Notes under the pieces: model-generated | What the model was told of the DNA's origin: nothing | Seen by the model: the letters and a program-made list of their open reading frames with translations, nothing else | The model's database searches: none | Assembly (NCBI GenBank): GCA_947095585.1 | Contig: OX352761.1 | Coordinates: forward strand, 87,630,779-87,694,778 | DNA length: 64,000 nt | Direction of reading: 5' to 3' | From: Nephrocerus scutellatus | Taxonomy: Eukaryota > Arthropoda > Insecta > Diptera > Pipunculidae | Part shown: positions 42,122 to 54,297 of the stretch, piece by piece | How positions within the stretch are numbered: position 1 is the stretch's first letter | Layout: every line of letters starts with the position of its first letter | Program-made: the position numbers and the translations under genes

Positions 42122-42842
42122 TTAAATTAATAGCAGCTGATGAATTTCCCCCATACATCGGATTGCATGAATTTCCGGTACTTGCCGTAACTGATCAGGT
42201 ACAGATTCCACAAATGTGCTGAACTGATCTCTAGCCGGTTCGGAATTAACGGATGAAATAAATTTATTTAATGCCTCATCAAAATTGATGTTTTCATTTT
42301 GATTGGAGGTTTTTCCTTTTTTTCTTGATGGTGGATTCCTTTCGAGCCGATCGGGATCTTCAATGTTACTTTCTTCGGAATATTCTAGTGATTGGGTTGA
42401 TTCTTCAGACATAGGCTAATTACTTGTGTTTGCATCTAAATTCTATAAACAAAAATAAAACATCAACACATTATGTACTATAATTTTTATTATGTAAAAT
42501 AATGAAAAAAAATACATTTAAATTGCTTTGGCTTTTCCTATAAACTATACAAGGATCAAGAAAACTCAAAGCTGTAAAATAGAACAGGCTACTTTCTATA
42601 GTCTCTTCCAAGCCGGCTCCAGATTTTTTGAGTTTAAAATTTTCTTTTTTTCGGCTGTATACGCGGTACGAAGATTTTTTTTTTTTTTTAATAATCTCCT
42701 CGTCCATTTTCATAGCAGCCGCTATTTTGCGATACGCATTATTTTTAATATCAATGCGCCTGAATAGTTTGGAATTGATATTCCATAAACATTTATGCTC
42801 CTTGTAGTGGCTTATTAATTCAATGACCTGTTTATCATTCAT
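42122..42842 (-). pseudogene. MADF gene, unit 2 (deleted)
   Basis: Exon 1 (from 42,842) has the MADF start but two compensating shifts around an expanded T/A run (42,677-42,690) that scramble the middle of the domain. Exon 2 lacks about 100 bp, which removes the Ser-rich and C-terminal coding part. The only clearly broken MADF copy among units 2-5. Confidence 0.7.
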
Positions 42843-43276
42843 TTATTAAACAATCGACAACTATTGCACGAATCACAATAAAAAGAAAATGAGGCCATTT
42901 TTATTTCGAGGAAATGTCAACATATTGTATACCATCAAGTTATGCCGAGATTGTATACCGTGATGTTAGTATTGATGTTAGTTTGATGGTATTGCGTGTC
43001 TCCACTAGCAAACTGTTATAAAATTAATGGTAGAACTCAATCAGTCAGCATCGAGCGCTCAACACGAGCACATCTTTAAAGATCCCGCACCAGATCGCTC
43101 AGCTACCTGCTACCGGCAACGAAAAAAAAACCATCTCACCAAAAAGCGAGCATTTCGCTACCTGCGACTTTTGAAAATATTTAACTTCACTATTTACTTT
43201 TTAATTTCAGGCACATATTTAAAATTAATAGTCATTTAATTTCAGATCAAGTTTTTTCATTTTCCAGCCCTAAAAA

Positions 43277-44416
43277 ATGGCTAAAACACAGAAAAGGAAG
43301 GAAAAAGTCAACGAGGTCTTATCCTTAATTAAGGAACAAATCACCAACCATGGTGGGGATTTCCTCTCGTCATTGTACGAAAGGCTGGATGAAGTCAACC
43401 AGCTTTGCGGGGAATCAGCTACCTCTGTAGAGGAGAGCATGAGCGTATGCAATGAATCGGACACTGAAGTGCCCGTGTCCAGCAGTGGTGGAGAGGATAA
43501 CTCCAGCGACGAAGACAGTCGCAAAGCTGGGTCTTCTCCCGAAACCATGCCCGCAAAGGCAAAAAAAAGGAGGTTGTCTGGAAATTCCAGACCATCATCG
43601 CCACCAACATCATCTTCTCCTGCAGTGGCTGCTGTTGTTAAAAAAATTACTGTTGATAAAACAGCTATACCAAAAGAGTCCCAAAAGGTCTCAAATAAGA
43701 AGGCACCACCACCAGTCGCTCCAACAAGCCAAAAATCCCAAACTACAGGACCAACAGCAAAACCTTTTGCCATACCGCCAATAGTCTGCTTCAGACTAAA
43801 CGTCGCTGAACTATCAAAGTTCACGAAGAGCGCCAACATTAGTTGCAGAATTCGCAACATCAACAGCAACAAATCAGTCGTTACGCCCATGAACAGAGAT
43901 GGCCATCAGCTAATTCGGTCTTTCCTACAATCGGGAAAGACTGAATTTAACACTTATACTGCAAAGGAGGACAGGAAAGAAATGTTGGTCCTAAAAGGTA
44001 TTCACCACTCCTTTGATGCTGAAGATGTCAAGGAAGCGTTGACGATAGAGGGTGTCCCTGTACTAGTGGTGAAACCCTTCAAATCTCAAAGGACTGACAA
44101 GAAATTTAATCATTTCATTGTCGAGCTAGAGAAGAACTGCGATAAAGCGGCAGTTTGCTCAAAAACCCTCCTTTTGAACCAGTGGGTGCATTGGGAAAAA
44201 CTCAAATCGGCGGGCATTACTCAATGCAGAAACTGCCAAAAATTTGGACATGTTGCAAGTAATTGCGGCATGAAATACAGATGCGTCAAATGCAAAGACG
44301 AGCACTTGCCTGGCCAATGCCCAAGAAATGCAGACAATATAAAAGACGACAAAGTTTTCTGCACAAACTGCCAGAAAAATGGACATCCTGCAAACTATAA
44401 AGGATGTCCAAAATAA
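43277..44416 (+). CDS. LINE ORF1, unit 2 (379 aa, C-terminally cut)
   Basis: Open from the ATG at 43,277 (AAAAAATGG context). A Lys-rich start is followed by an acidic Ser-rich stretch (about residues 45-90) and a basic AKAKKRRLSG patch. Then comes a Pro/Lys linker and an RNA-binding-like region (about 170-290: VCFRLNVAELSKFTKSANIS, MLVLKGIHHSFDAEDV, KKFNHFIVELEKNC). Three zinc knuckles lie at about 315-377 (CRNCQKFGHVASNC, CVKCKDEHLPGQC, CTNCQKNGHPANYKGC). A 25-nt deletion makes a stop right after GCPK; relatives go on for about 120 residues, which continue here in another frame (44,404-44,787). It could still encode an RNA-binding protein. Confidence 0.7.
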   Translation: MAKTQKRKEKVNEVLSLIKEQITNHGGDFLSSLYERLDEVNQLCGESATSVEESMSVCNESDTEVPVSSSGGEDNSSDEDSRKAGSSPETMPAKAKKRRLSGNSRPSSPPTSSSPAVAAVVKKITVDKTAIPKESQKVSNKKAPPPVAPTSQKSQTTGPTAKPFAIPPIVCFRLNVAELSKFTKSANISCRIRNINSNKSVVTPMNRDGHQLIRSFLQSGKTEFNTYTAKEDRKEMLVLKGIHHSFDAEDVKEALTIEGVPVLVVKPFKSQRTDKKFNHFIVELEKNCDKAAVCSKTLLLNQWVHWEKLKSAGITQCRNCQKFGHVASNCGMKYRCVKCKDEHLPGQCPRNADNIKDDKVFCTNCQKNGHPANYKGCPK

Positions 44417-44774
44417 AAACCGCACAAAAGAAGAAGGAACAACATAAATTCGCCCAGATGTCTGCTTCAAAAGCCATAGTAAAGGGAGTAAGTTTTGCTA
44501 GTATAGCTGCTATGGGGACGTCCAGCAAGCCAGCAACGATCAGCAAGCCTCTAACAAGGAGCCATGCAGCATCAAACAGCAAACCAATAAAAAAGCCAGC
44601 CGTTAAACCTGTACCATCTACCGGAAAAGCCAACATCTTCGACGATACGGAAAGGCTATTTGGAGCTGACCTATTCACAATTTTACAGAAGGCAAGAGAA
44701 GTCGTGCCTGCTAATTATAGCAGTCTTGATGACAGGTCCAAAACAACCGTTTTGAGTCGACTTATTTGTGAACT

Positions 44775-46764
44775 ATGTTTACAATAAGCAGGATAAGTAT
44801 ATTCTCATATAATGTGAATTCCATTTATTCGTTAGCTGGGCGTATCACACTAACATTATTTATTAAAACTAATAAACCTGACATTCTTCTTTTACAGGAA
44901 ACAAATCTCACTGGGAGAAATCCTTTCAGTCCAGACGGATTCAATATCCACAGGGTCAACAAAGGCAGTGGACGCTCTGGGACGGCGGTCCTTATCAGGA
45001 ACACTATGGCAGGCGAAAAGGTCCAAATTAGTGGTCTACGTAGCATGGAAGCAACAGCTGTCAGCATTAAAGTCATCGAAGTGGAGACCTTGCTGGTGAT
45101 ATCGGTGTACAATCACTGTAACGTAACGAGGGAAGACATCCAACGGGATTTGCAAACTGTCTGCAACACCTCCTCTAGACACACATACTGTGTTGTTGGA
45201 GGTGATTTTAATGCTAAACATACTCGATGGCGAACGAAGTGGAAGTGTGGAATCACAAGGGAAGGGTCATTACAGACTGGATGGACTCAAATCCGCATCA
45301 GCACACGATGGCTATAGTTTCACAGCTCCGAAAGACGTACCCTCGGACACCGTCAACTCTGGATTTCTTTCTGGCAACCACAAATTTCTTAAATATTTTC
45401 CCAGAATTAAGAAATTATTCCTGCTTGGCGCATGATAGCGACTCGGATCATATGGCCATAGAGCTTCGAGTGAGGCTGGACCAGCGAATTGTGCAAGTCA
45501 CCCCAACACCTGAACTTCAAATAAACTTTAAGAAAATAAACTGGAACTGGTTTAGATCAGAAGTTGAAGCTGAACTTCCTAATCCAGCGGCTTGCAGAAA
45601 TCTGGAGAACACAGAAATTGATGTAGCTATCAGAAATTTTGAGATTACAGTGAATTCAGCCATTGATCGGCAGAAAACAATTCGCACTAGCAGGGATCGC
45701 TTCCAACACTTGCCTGAGCATATACAGGCCATATATGCTCACAAGCAACGGCTTAGGAATCGCCTTCAGAGAATCTTCATTAGGACACTTAACGCAGTCA
45801 ACGACGAATACCTGTCTATACTTTCGCAACTGTGTTGTACAGTTAACATGTGTCGTCAAGCTGTGCGGAGGTTTCAGGAAGATGAACTGACCAAACGGCT
45901 CCAGGACATCAAACCAGGCCCTGATGCTTTTAGGAAGCTGAACTCTCTGGTTGGAAAGCGTATTTCCATTCCAGAGATTATCACCATTGAAGATCGAACA
46001 GTATCCAGCGCTGTTGAAAAAGCGGAAGCCTTTGCCTGCCATTTTGAAAGGAGCTTTACGGACCGACCACCAACGCATCTTCCAGATTTCTTGTAAGAGG
46101 TTGAAAGTCTTGTGGAAGACACCACTTCTCCAGGAAATACTATAGTGCAGTTCAGTGAAGAAAATCACGCCAACGCACCTGTAGACGTCGATATGTTTAC
46201 CGGAACAGCTGTTGTCAATGATTTGATTATGAGTGGAAACTCAAAAAAATCATCAGGCACAGATTGGATTTCTAACTTTTTGCTTAAAAAGTTACCGGGT
46301 ATGGCAATTTTGATGTTAACCATCATTTTCAACAATTGCCTAAACAATGGCTACTTAGCGGACAACTGGAAGGTGGCAAGGTAGTACCAGTACCCAAAAA
46401 AACTGACCGCTCCAGCGTAACTGGTTACCGTCCAATAGCTCTACTGTGATGTATAAGTAAAGTATTGGAATCATTGATCCGTAAAAAGATCAATACGTTT
46501 TGTACGGAAAGAAATCTTATTCCTTCCTTTCAGTACGGTTTCCGAGAGAAGCACTCTACGCTGCACCCTCTGCTGAAGCTTCACAGTGACGTCACTAAAG
46601 GACTGAACGTCAAAAGTAGTACAGTGGCCTGTTTGCTAGACATCGAAAAAGCTTTCGATAGTGTCTGGATAAACGGGCTACTGTACAAGCTTATTAGTTT
46701 TGGTTTCCCCAATTATATTGTAAAAATAATTAAAAATTTTCTTTTTAACAGGGTCTTCTTTGTA
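44775..46764 (+). pseudogene. LINE ORF2, unit 2
   Basis: Opens at 44,775, overlapping the ORF1-frame stop by 13 nt. The endonuclease frame shifts just after GGDFNAKHTRW (1-nt loss plus a GAAGTG duplication near 45,232) and carries on in the frame 45,227-46,096 with STLDFFLATT and SDSDHMAIEL. TAA after LPDFL, the WKVAR-stop shift and a TGA at 46,447 (IALL-stop, where unit 1 has Cys) follow. RT is cut after FNRVFFV. No functional enzyme. Confidence 0.8.
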
Positions 46765-47699
46765 CATCTTGCAATATATCTTTTAAATGCAAAGGAGCAG
46801 GTGATTTAGTTGGTGTACTGGCTTGAATTATTATTTTTTTAAACGGTGATTGTTGAATAAATCTATTTGGTTGAACATAAATTCCTGATGATGACGATGA
46901 TGTTGAACAAGGTGAACATGAGGGTAAAGGGCAAGCTATTGACGTGGTAATTGTGGAATTATGTACGCGGATTCTCATATTAGTTAGCAACTGATGAATT
47001 TCCCCCATACATCGGATTGCATGAATTTCCAGTACTTGCCGTAACTGATCAGCTACGGATTCCACAAATGTGCTGAACTGATCTCTAGCCGGTTCGGAAT
47101 TAACGGATGAAATAAATTTATTTAATGCCTCATCAAAATTGATGTTTTCATTTTGATTGGAGGTTTTTCCTTTTTTTCTTGATGGTGGATTCCTTTCGAG
47201 CCGATCGGGATCTTCAATGTTACTTTCTTCGGAATATTCTAGTGATTGGGTTGATTCTTCAGACATAGGCGAATCACTTGTGTTTGCATCTATATTCTAT
47301 ATACAAAAATAAAACATCAACACATTATGTACTATAATTTTAATTATGTAAAATAATGAAAAAAATTACATTTAAATTGCTTTGGCTTTTCCTATAAACT
47401 ATACAAGGATCAAGAAAACTCAAAGCTGTAAAATAGAACAGGCTACTTTCTATAATCTCTTCCAAGCCGGCTCCAGATTTTTTTGAGTTTAAAATTTTAT
47501 TTTTTTCGGCTGTATACGCGGTACGAAGATTTTTTATTTTTTTTTTAATAATCTCCTCGTCCATTTTCATATCAGCCGCTATTTTGCGATACGCATTATT
47601 TTTAATATCAGTGCGCCTGAATAGTTTGGAATTGATATTCCATAAACATTTATGCTCCTTGTAGTGGCTTATTAATTCAATGACCTGTTTATCATTCAT
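46745..47699 (-). CDS. MADF-domain protein with LINE-derived C-terminus, unit 3
   Basis: Exon 1 is 47,370-47,699 (110 codons): a full MADF domain (MNDKQVIELISHYKEHKCLW, KNNAYRKIAADMKMDEEIIK, NLRTAYTAEKNK, SSLFYFTALSFL). The intron 47,297-47,369 runs GTAATT to TATATAG. Exon 2 is 46,745-47,296, in phase: NIDANTSDSPMSEE, KKGKTSNQN, FDEALNKFISSVNSEPARDQ, a Ser-rich stretch, then LHLKDILQD. After ILQD the natural tail is replaced by VQRRPC and a stop, read from antisense LINE DNA across the unit joint. Spliced length is about 293 residues with no stop. MADF proteins bind DNA. Whether it is expressed is unknown. Confidence 0.65.
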
Positions 47700-48141
47700 T
47701 TTTGGTAAAAAATTAAAAATTTATTAAACAATCGACAACTATTGCACGAATCACAATAAAAAGAAAATGAGGCCATTTTTATTTCGAGGAAATGTCAACT
47801 TATTGTATACCATCAAGTTATGCCGAGATTGTATACCGTGATGTTAGTTTGATGGTATTGCGTGTCTCCACTAGCAAACTGTTCTAAAATTAATGGTAGA
47901 ACTCAATCAGTCAGCATCGAGCGCTCAACACGAGCACATCTTTAAAGATCCCGCACCAGATCGCTCAGCTACCTGCTACCGGCAACGGAAAAAAACCATC
48001 TCACCAAAAAGCGAGCATTTCGCTACCTGCGACTTTTGAAAATATTTAGCTTCACTAATTACTTTTTAATTTCAGGCACATATTTAAAATTAATAGTCAT
48101 TTAATTTCAGATCAAGTTTTTTCATTTTCCAGCCCTAAAAA

Positions 48142-49281
48142 ATGGCTAAAACACAGAAAAGGAAGGAAAAAGTCAACGAGGTCTTATCCTTAATTAAGGA
48201 ACAAATCACCAACCATGGTGGGGATTTCCTCTCGTCATTGTACGAAAGGCTGGATGAAGTCAACCAGCTTTGCGGGGAATCAGCTACCTCTGTAGAGGAG
48301 AGCATGAGCGTATGCAATGAATCGGACACTGAAGTGCCCGTGTCCAGCAGTGGTGGAGAGGATAACTCCAGCGACGAAGACAGTCGCAAAGCTGGGTCTT
48401 CTCCCGAAACCATGCCCGCAAAGGCAAAAAAAAGGAGGTTGTCTGGAAATTCCAGACCATCATCGCCACCAACATCATCTTCTCCTGCAGTGGCTGCTGT
48501 TGTTAAAAAAATTACTGTTGATAAAACAGCTATACCAAAAGAGTCCCAAAAGGTCTCAAATAAGAAGGCACCACCACCAGTCGCTCCAACAAGCCAAAAA
48601 TCCCAAACTACAGGACCAACAGCAAAACCTTTTGCCATACCGCCAATAGTCTGCTTCAGACTAAACGTCGCTGAACTATCAAAGTTCACGAAGAGCGCCA
48701 ACATTAGTTGCAGAATTCGCAACATCAACAGCAACAAATCAGTCGTTACGCCCATGAACAGAGATGGCCATCAGCTAATTCGGTCTTTCCTACAATCGGG
48801 AAAGACTGAATTTAACACTTATACTGCAAAGGAGGACAGGAAAGAAATGTTGGTCCTAAAAGGTATTCACCACTCCTTTGATGCTGAAGATGTCAAGGAA
48901 GCGTTGACGATAGAGGGTGTCCCTGTACTAGTGGTGAAACCCTTCAAATCTCAAAGGACTGACAAGAAATTTAATCATTTCATTGTCGAGCTAGAGAAGA
49001 ACTGCGATAAAGCGGCAGTTTGCTCAAAAACCCTCCTTTTGAACCAGTGGGTGCATTGGGAAAAACTCAAATCGGCGGGCATTACTCAATGCAGAAACTG
49101 CCAAAAATTTGGACATGTTGCAAGTAATTGCGGCATGAAATACAGATGCGTCAAATGCAAAGACGAGCACTTGCCTGGCCAATGCCCAAGAAATGCAGAC
49201 AATATAAAAGACGACAAAGTTTTCTGCACAAACTGCCAGAAAAATGGACATCCTGCAAACTATAAAGGATGTCCAAAATAA
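48142..49281 (+). CDS. LINE ORF1, unit 3 (379 aa)
   Basis: Same length and, as far as I can see, the same residues as the unit 2 ORF1, including the ATG, the three knuckles and the early stop caused by the 25-nt deletion at 49,279. Such identity points to very recent duplication or gene conversion. The downstream out-of-frame C-terminal part is at 49,269-49,652. Confidence 0.7.
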   Translation: MAKTQKRKEKVNEVLSLIKEQITNHGGDFLSSLYERLDEVNQLCGESATSVEESMSVCNESDTEVPVSSSGGEDNSSDEDSRKAGSSPETMPAKAKKRRLSGNSRPSSPPTSSSPAVAAVVKKITVDKTAIPKESQKVSNKKAPPPVAPTSQKSQTTGPTAKPFAIPPIVCFRLNVAELSKFTKSANISCRIRNINSNKSVVTPMNRDGHQLIRSFLQSGKTEFNTYTAKEDRKEMLVLKGIHHSFDAEDVKEALTIEGVPVLVVKPFKSQRTDKKFNHFIVELEKNCDKAAVCSKTLLLNQWVHWEKLKSAGITQCRNCQKFGHVASNCGMKYRCVKCKDEHLPGQCPRNADNIKDDKVFCTNCQKNGHPANYKGCPK

Positions 49282-49639
49282 AAACCGCACAAAAGAAGAA
49301 GGAACAACATAAATTCGCCCAGATGTCTGCTTCAAAAGCCATAGTAAAGGGAGTAAGTTTTGCTAGTATAGCTGCTATGGGGACGTCCAGCAAGCCAGCA
49401 ACGATCAGCAAGCCTCTAACAAGGAGCCATGCAGCATCAAACAGCAAACCAATAAAAAAGCCAGCCGTTAAACCTGTACCATCTACCGGAAAAGCCAACA
49501 TCTTCGACGATACGGAAAGGCTATTTGGAGCTGACCTATTCACAATTTTACAGAAGGCAAGAGAAGTCGTGCCTGCTAATTATAGCAGTCTTGATGACAG
49601 GTCCAAAACAACCGTTTTGAGTCGACTTATTTGTGAACT

Positions 49640-51629
49640 ATGTTTACAATAAGCAGGATAAGTATATTCTCATATAATGTGAATTCCATTTATTCGTTAG
49701 CTGGGCGTATCACACTAACATTATTTATTAAAACTAATAAACCTGACATTCTTCTTTTACAGGAAACAAATCTCACTGGGAGAAATCCTTTCAGTCCAGA
49801 CGGATTCAATATCCACAGGGTCAACAAAGGCAGTGGACGCTCTGGGACGGCGGTCCTTATCAGGAACACTATGGCAGGCGAAAAGGTCCAAATTAGTGGT
49901 CTACGTAGCATGGAAGCAACAGCTGTCAGCATTAAAGTCATCGAAGTGGAGACCTTGCTGGTGATATCGGTGTACAATCACTGTAACGTAACGAGGGAAG
50001 ACATCCAACGGGATTTGCAAACTTTCTGCAACACCTCCTCTAGACACACATACTGTGTTGTTGGAGGTGATTTTAATGCTAAACATACTCGATGGCGAAC
50101 GAAGTGGAAGTGTGGAATCACAAGGGAAGGGTCATTACAGACTGGATGGACTCAAATCCGCATCAGCACACGATGGCTATAGTTTCACAGCTCCGAAAGA
50201 CGTACCCTCGGACACCGTCAACTCTGGATTTCTTTCTGGCAACCACAAATTTCTTAAATATTTTCCCAGAATTAAGAAATTATTCCTGCTTGGCGCATGA
50301 TAGCGACTCGGATCACATGGCCATAGAGCTTCGAGTGAGGCTGGACCAGCGAATTGTGCAAGTCACCCCAACACCTGAACTTCAAATAAACTTTAAGAAA
50401 ATAAACTGGAACTGGTTTAGATCAGAAGTTGAAGCTGAACTTCCTAATCCAGCGGCTTGCAGAAATCTGGAGAACACAGAAATTGATGTAGCTATCAGAA
50501 ATTTTGAGATTACAGTGAATTCAGCCATTGATCGGCAGAAAACAATTCGCACTAGCAGGGATCGCTTCCAACACTTGCCTGAGCATATACAGGCCATATA
50601 TGCTCACAAGCAACGGCTTAGGAATCGCCTTCAGAGAATCTTCATTAGGACACTTAACGCAGTCAACGACGAATACCTGTCTATACTTTCGCAACTGTGT
50701 TGTACAGTTAACATGTGTCGTCAAGCTGTGCGGAGGTTTCAGGAAGATGAACTGACCAAACGGCTCCAGGACATCAAACCAGGCCCTGATGCTTTTAGGA
50801 AGCTGAACTCTCTGGTTGGAAAGCGTATTTCCATTCCAGAGATTATCACCATTGAAGATCGAACAGTATCCAGCGCTGTTGAAAAAGCGGAAGTCTTTGC
50901 CTGCCATTTTGAAAGGAGCTTTACGGACCGACCACCAACGCATCTTCCAGATTTCTTGTAAGAGGTTGAAAGTCTTGTGGAAGACACCACTTCTCCAGGA
51001 AATACTATAGTGCAGTTCAGTGAAGAAAATCACGCCAACGCACCTGTAGACGTCGATATGTTTACCGGAACAGCTGTTGTCAATGATTTGATTATGAGTG
51101 GAAACTCAAAAAAATCATCAGGCACAGATTGGATTTCTAACTTTTTGCTTAAAAAGTTACCGGGTATGGCAATTTTGATGTTAACCATCATTTTCAACAA
51201 TTGCCTAAACAATGGCTACTTAGCGGACAACTGGAAGGTGGCAAGGTAGTACCAGTACCCAAAAAAACTGACCGCTCCAGCGTAACTGGTTACCGTCCAA
51301 TAGCTCTACTGTGATGTATAAGTAAAGTATTGGAATCATTGATCCGTAAAAAGATCAATACGTTTTGTACGGAAAGAAATCTTATTCCTTCCTTTCAGTA
51401 CGGTTTCCGAGAGAAGCACTCTACGCTGCACCCTCTGCTGAAGCTTCACAGTGACGTCACTAAAGGACTGAACGTCAAAAGTAGTACAGTGGCCTGTTTG
51501 CTAGACATCGAAAAAGCTTTCGATAGTGTCTGGATAAACGGGCTACTGTACAAGCTTATTAGTTTTGGTTTCCCCAATTATATTGTAAAAATAATTAAAA
51601 ATTTTCTTTTTAACAGGGTCTTCTTTGTA
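49640..51629 (+). pseudogene. LINE ORF2, unit 3
   Basis: Carries the same lesions as unit 2 (shift after HTRW at about 50,097, TAA after LPDFL, WKVAR-stop, TGA at 51,312). It differs by AACTTTCTGC (Phe) near 50,023 and EVFACH (Val) near 50,893, both shared with unit 4, so units 3 and 4 are nearest relatives in this half. Confidence 0.8.
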
Positions 51630-52564
51630 CATCTTGCAATATATCTTTTAAATGCAAAGGAGCAGGTGATTTAGTTGGTGTACTGGCTTGAATTATTATT
51701 TTTTTAAACGGTGATTGTTGAATAAATCTATTTGGTTGAACATAAATTCCTGATGATGACGATGATGTTGAACAAGGTGAACATGAGGGTAAAGGGCAAG
51801 CTATTGACGTGGTAATTGTGGAATTATGTACGCGGATTCTCATATTAGTTAGCAACTGATGAATTTCCCCCATACATCGGATTGCATGAATTTCCAGTAC
51901 TTGCCGTAACTGATCAGCTACGGATTCCACAAATGTGCTGAACTGATCTCTAGCCGGTTCGGAATTAACGGATGAAATAAATTTATTTAATGCCTCATCA
52001 AAATTGATGTTTTCATTTTGATTGGAGGTTTTTCCTTTTTTTCTTGATGGTGGATTCCTTTCGAGCCGATCGGGATCTTCAATGTTACTTTCTTCGGAAT
52101 ATTCTAGTGATTGGGTTGATTCTTCAGACATAGGCGAATCACTTGTGTTTGCATCTATATTCTATATACAAAAATAAAACATCAACACATTATGTACTAT
52201 AATTTTAATTATGTAAAATAATGAAAAAAATTACATTTAAATTGCTTTGGCTTTTCCTATAAACTATACAAGGATCAAGAAAACTCAAAGCTGTAAAATA
52301 GAACAGGCTACTTTCTATAATCTCTTCCAAGCCGGCTCCAGATTTTTTTGAGTTTAAAATTTTATTTTTTTCGGCTGTATACGCGGTACGAAGATTTTTT
52401 ATTTTTTTTTTAATAATCTCCTCGTCCATTTTCATATCAGCCGCTATTTTGCGATACGCATTATTTTTAATATCAGTGCGCCTGAATAGTTTGGAATTGA
52501 TATTCCATAAACATTTATGCTCCTTGTAGTGGCTTATTAATTCAATGACCTGTTTATCATTCAT
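51610..52564 (-). CDS. MADF-domain protein with LINE-derived C-terminus, unit 4
   Basis: Exon 1 is 52,235-52,564 and exon 2 is 51,610-52,161, with the same splice signals as unit 3. Both exons are open and appear identical in sequence to unit 3, ending ILQD-VQRRPC. Its 5' end lies about 210 bp from the next LINE 5' end, so the two probably share a divergent control region. Confidence 0.65.
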
Positions 52565-52999
52565 TTTTGGTAAAAAATTAAAAATTTATTAAACAATCGA
52601 CAACTATTGCACGAATCACAATAAAAAGAAAATGAGGCCATTTTTATTTCGAGGAAATGTCAACTTATTGTATACCATCAAGTTATGCCGAGATTGTATA
52701 CCGTGATGTTAGTTTGATGGTATTGCGTGTCTCCACTAGCAAACTGTTCTAAAATTAATGGTAGAACTCAATCAGTCAGCATCGAGCGCTCAACACGAGC
52801 ACATCTTTAAAGATCCCGCACCAGATCGCTCAGCTACCTGCTACCGGCAACGGAAAAAAAACCATCTCACCAAAAAGCGAGCATTTCGCTACCTGCGACT
52901 TTTGAAAATATTTAGCTTCACTAATTACTTTTTAATTTCAGGCACATATTTAAAATTAATAGTCATTTAATTTCAGATCAAGTTTTTTCATTTTCCAGC
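52565..52999. promoter_or_regulatory. Predicted divergent control region between MADF gene and LINE (unit 4; same in others)
   Basis: About 430 bp separates the MADF ATG (minus) from the LINE ORF1 start site (plus). It holds the Harbinger right end with its GTATACCATCAAG and GTATACCGTGATG repeats and the LINE 5' UTR from 52,773. LINE promoters of this superfamily are usually internal at the 5' end, so transcripts should leave in both directions. No TATA box is obvious. Equivalent intervals: 38,080-38,554, 42,843-43,276, 47,700-48,141, 57,210-57,643, 61,803-62,251. Confidence 0.4.
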
Positions 53000-54297
53000 C
53001 CTAAAAAATTGGTAAAAAATGAAAAAGGAAGGAAAAAGTCAACGAGGTCTTATCCTTAATTAAGGAACAAATCACCAACCATGGTGGGGATTTCCTCTCG
53101 TCATTGTACGAAAGGCTGGATGAAGTCAACCAGCTTTGCGAGGAATCAGCTACCTCTGTAGAGGAGAGCATGAGCGTATGCAATGAATCGGACACTGAAG
53201 TGCCCGTGTCCAGCAGTGGTGGAGAGGATAACTCCAGCGACGAAGACCAAAAATCCCAAACTACGGGACCAACAGCAAAACCTTTTGCCATGCTGCCAAT
53301 AGTCTGCTTCAGACTAAACGTCGCTGAACTATCAAAGTTCACGAAGAACGCCAACATTCGTTGCAGAATTCGCAACATCAACAGCAACAAATCAGTCGTT
53401 ACGCCCATGAACAGAGATGGCCATCAGCTAATTCGGTCTTTCCTACAATCGGGAAAGACTGAATTTAACTGCAAAGGAGGACAGGAAAGAAATGTTGGTC
53501 CTAAAAGGTATTCACCACTCCTTTGATGCTGAAGATGTCAAGGAAGCGTTGACGATAGAGGGTGTCCCTGTACTAGTGGTGAAACCCTTCAAATCTCAAA
53601 GGACTGACAAGAAATTTAATCATTTCATTGTCGAGCTAGAGAAGAACTGCGATAAAGCGGCAGTTTGCTCAAAAACCCTCCTTTTGAACCAGTGGGTGCA
53701 TTGGGAAAAACTCAAATCGGCGGGCATTACTCAATGCAGAAACTGCCAAAAATTTGGACATGTTGCAAGTAATTGCGGCATGAAATACAGATGCGTCAAA
53801 TGCAAAGACGAGCACTTGCCTGGCCAATGCCCAAGAAATGCAGACAATATAAAAGACGACAAAGTTTTCTGCACAAACTGCCAGAAAAATGGACATCCTG
53901 CAAACTATAAAGGATGTCCAAAATAAAAACCGCACAAAAGAAGAAGGAACAACATAAATTCGCCCAGATGTCTGCTTCAAAAGCCATAGTAAAGGGAGTA
54001 AGTTTTGCTAGTATAGCTGCTATGGGGACGTCCAGCAAGCCAGCAACGATCAGCAAGCCTCTAACAAGGAGCCATGCAGCATCAAACAGCAAACCAATAA
54101 AAAAGCCAGCCGTTAAACCTGTACCATCTACCGGAAAAGCCAACATCTTCGACGATACGGAAAGGCTATTTGGAGCTGACCTATTCACAATTTTACAGAA
54201 GGCAAGAGAAGTCGTGCCTGCTAATTATAGCAGTCTTGATGACAGGTCCAAAACAACCGTTTTGAGTCGACTTATTTGTGAACTATGTTTACAATAA
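53000..54297 (+). pseudogene. LINE ORF1, unit 4 (mosaic, three deletions)
   Basis: The original ATG is replaced (AATTGG). The 71-codon basic/Pro segment between NSSDED and QKSQTTGP is deleted in frame at 53,247. The 8-nt deletion at about 53,469 shifts the frame, which reopens at 53,492 with the knuckles. The lineage-A 25-nt deletion at 53,924 then stops it. It combines lesions from both lineages. Confidence 0.75.

Larger units (their letters stand above)
42005..46764 (+). repeat. Array unit 2 (lineage A)
   Basis: Harbinger part 42,005-43,041, with a ~100-bp deletion near 42,121 that removes part of MADF exon 2. The LINE runs 43,042-46,764. Together with unit 3 it defines lineage A: ORF1 start intact, no 8-nt deletion, a 25-nt deletion at 44,414, and the 45-nt block present. 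Confidence 0.9.
46765..51629 (+). repeat. Array unit 3 (lineage A)
   Basis: Harbinger part 46,765-47,907, LINE 47,908-51,629. The LINE is almost identical to unit 2. The Harbinger part lacks the 15-bp GATGTTAGTATT repeat found in units 1-2 and matches units 4 and 5. Confidence 0.9.
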
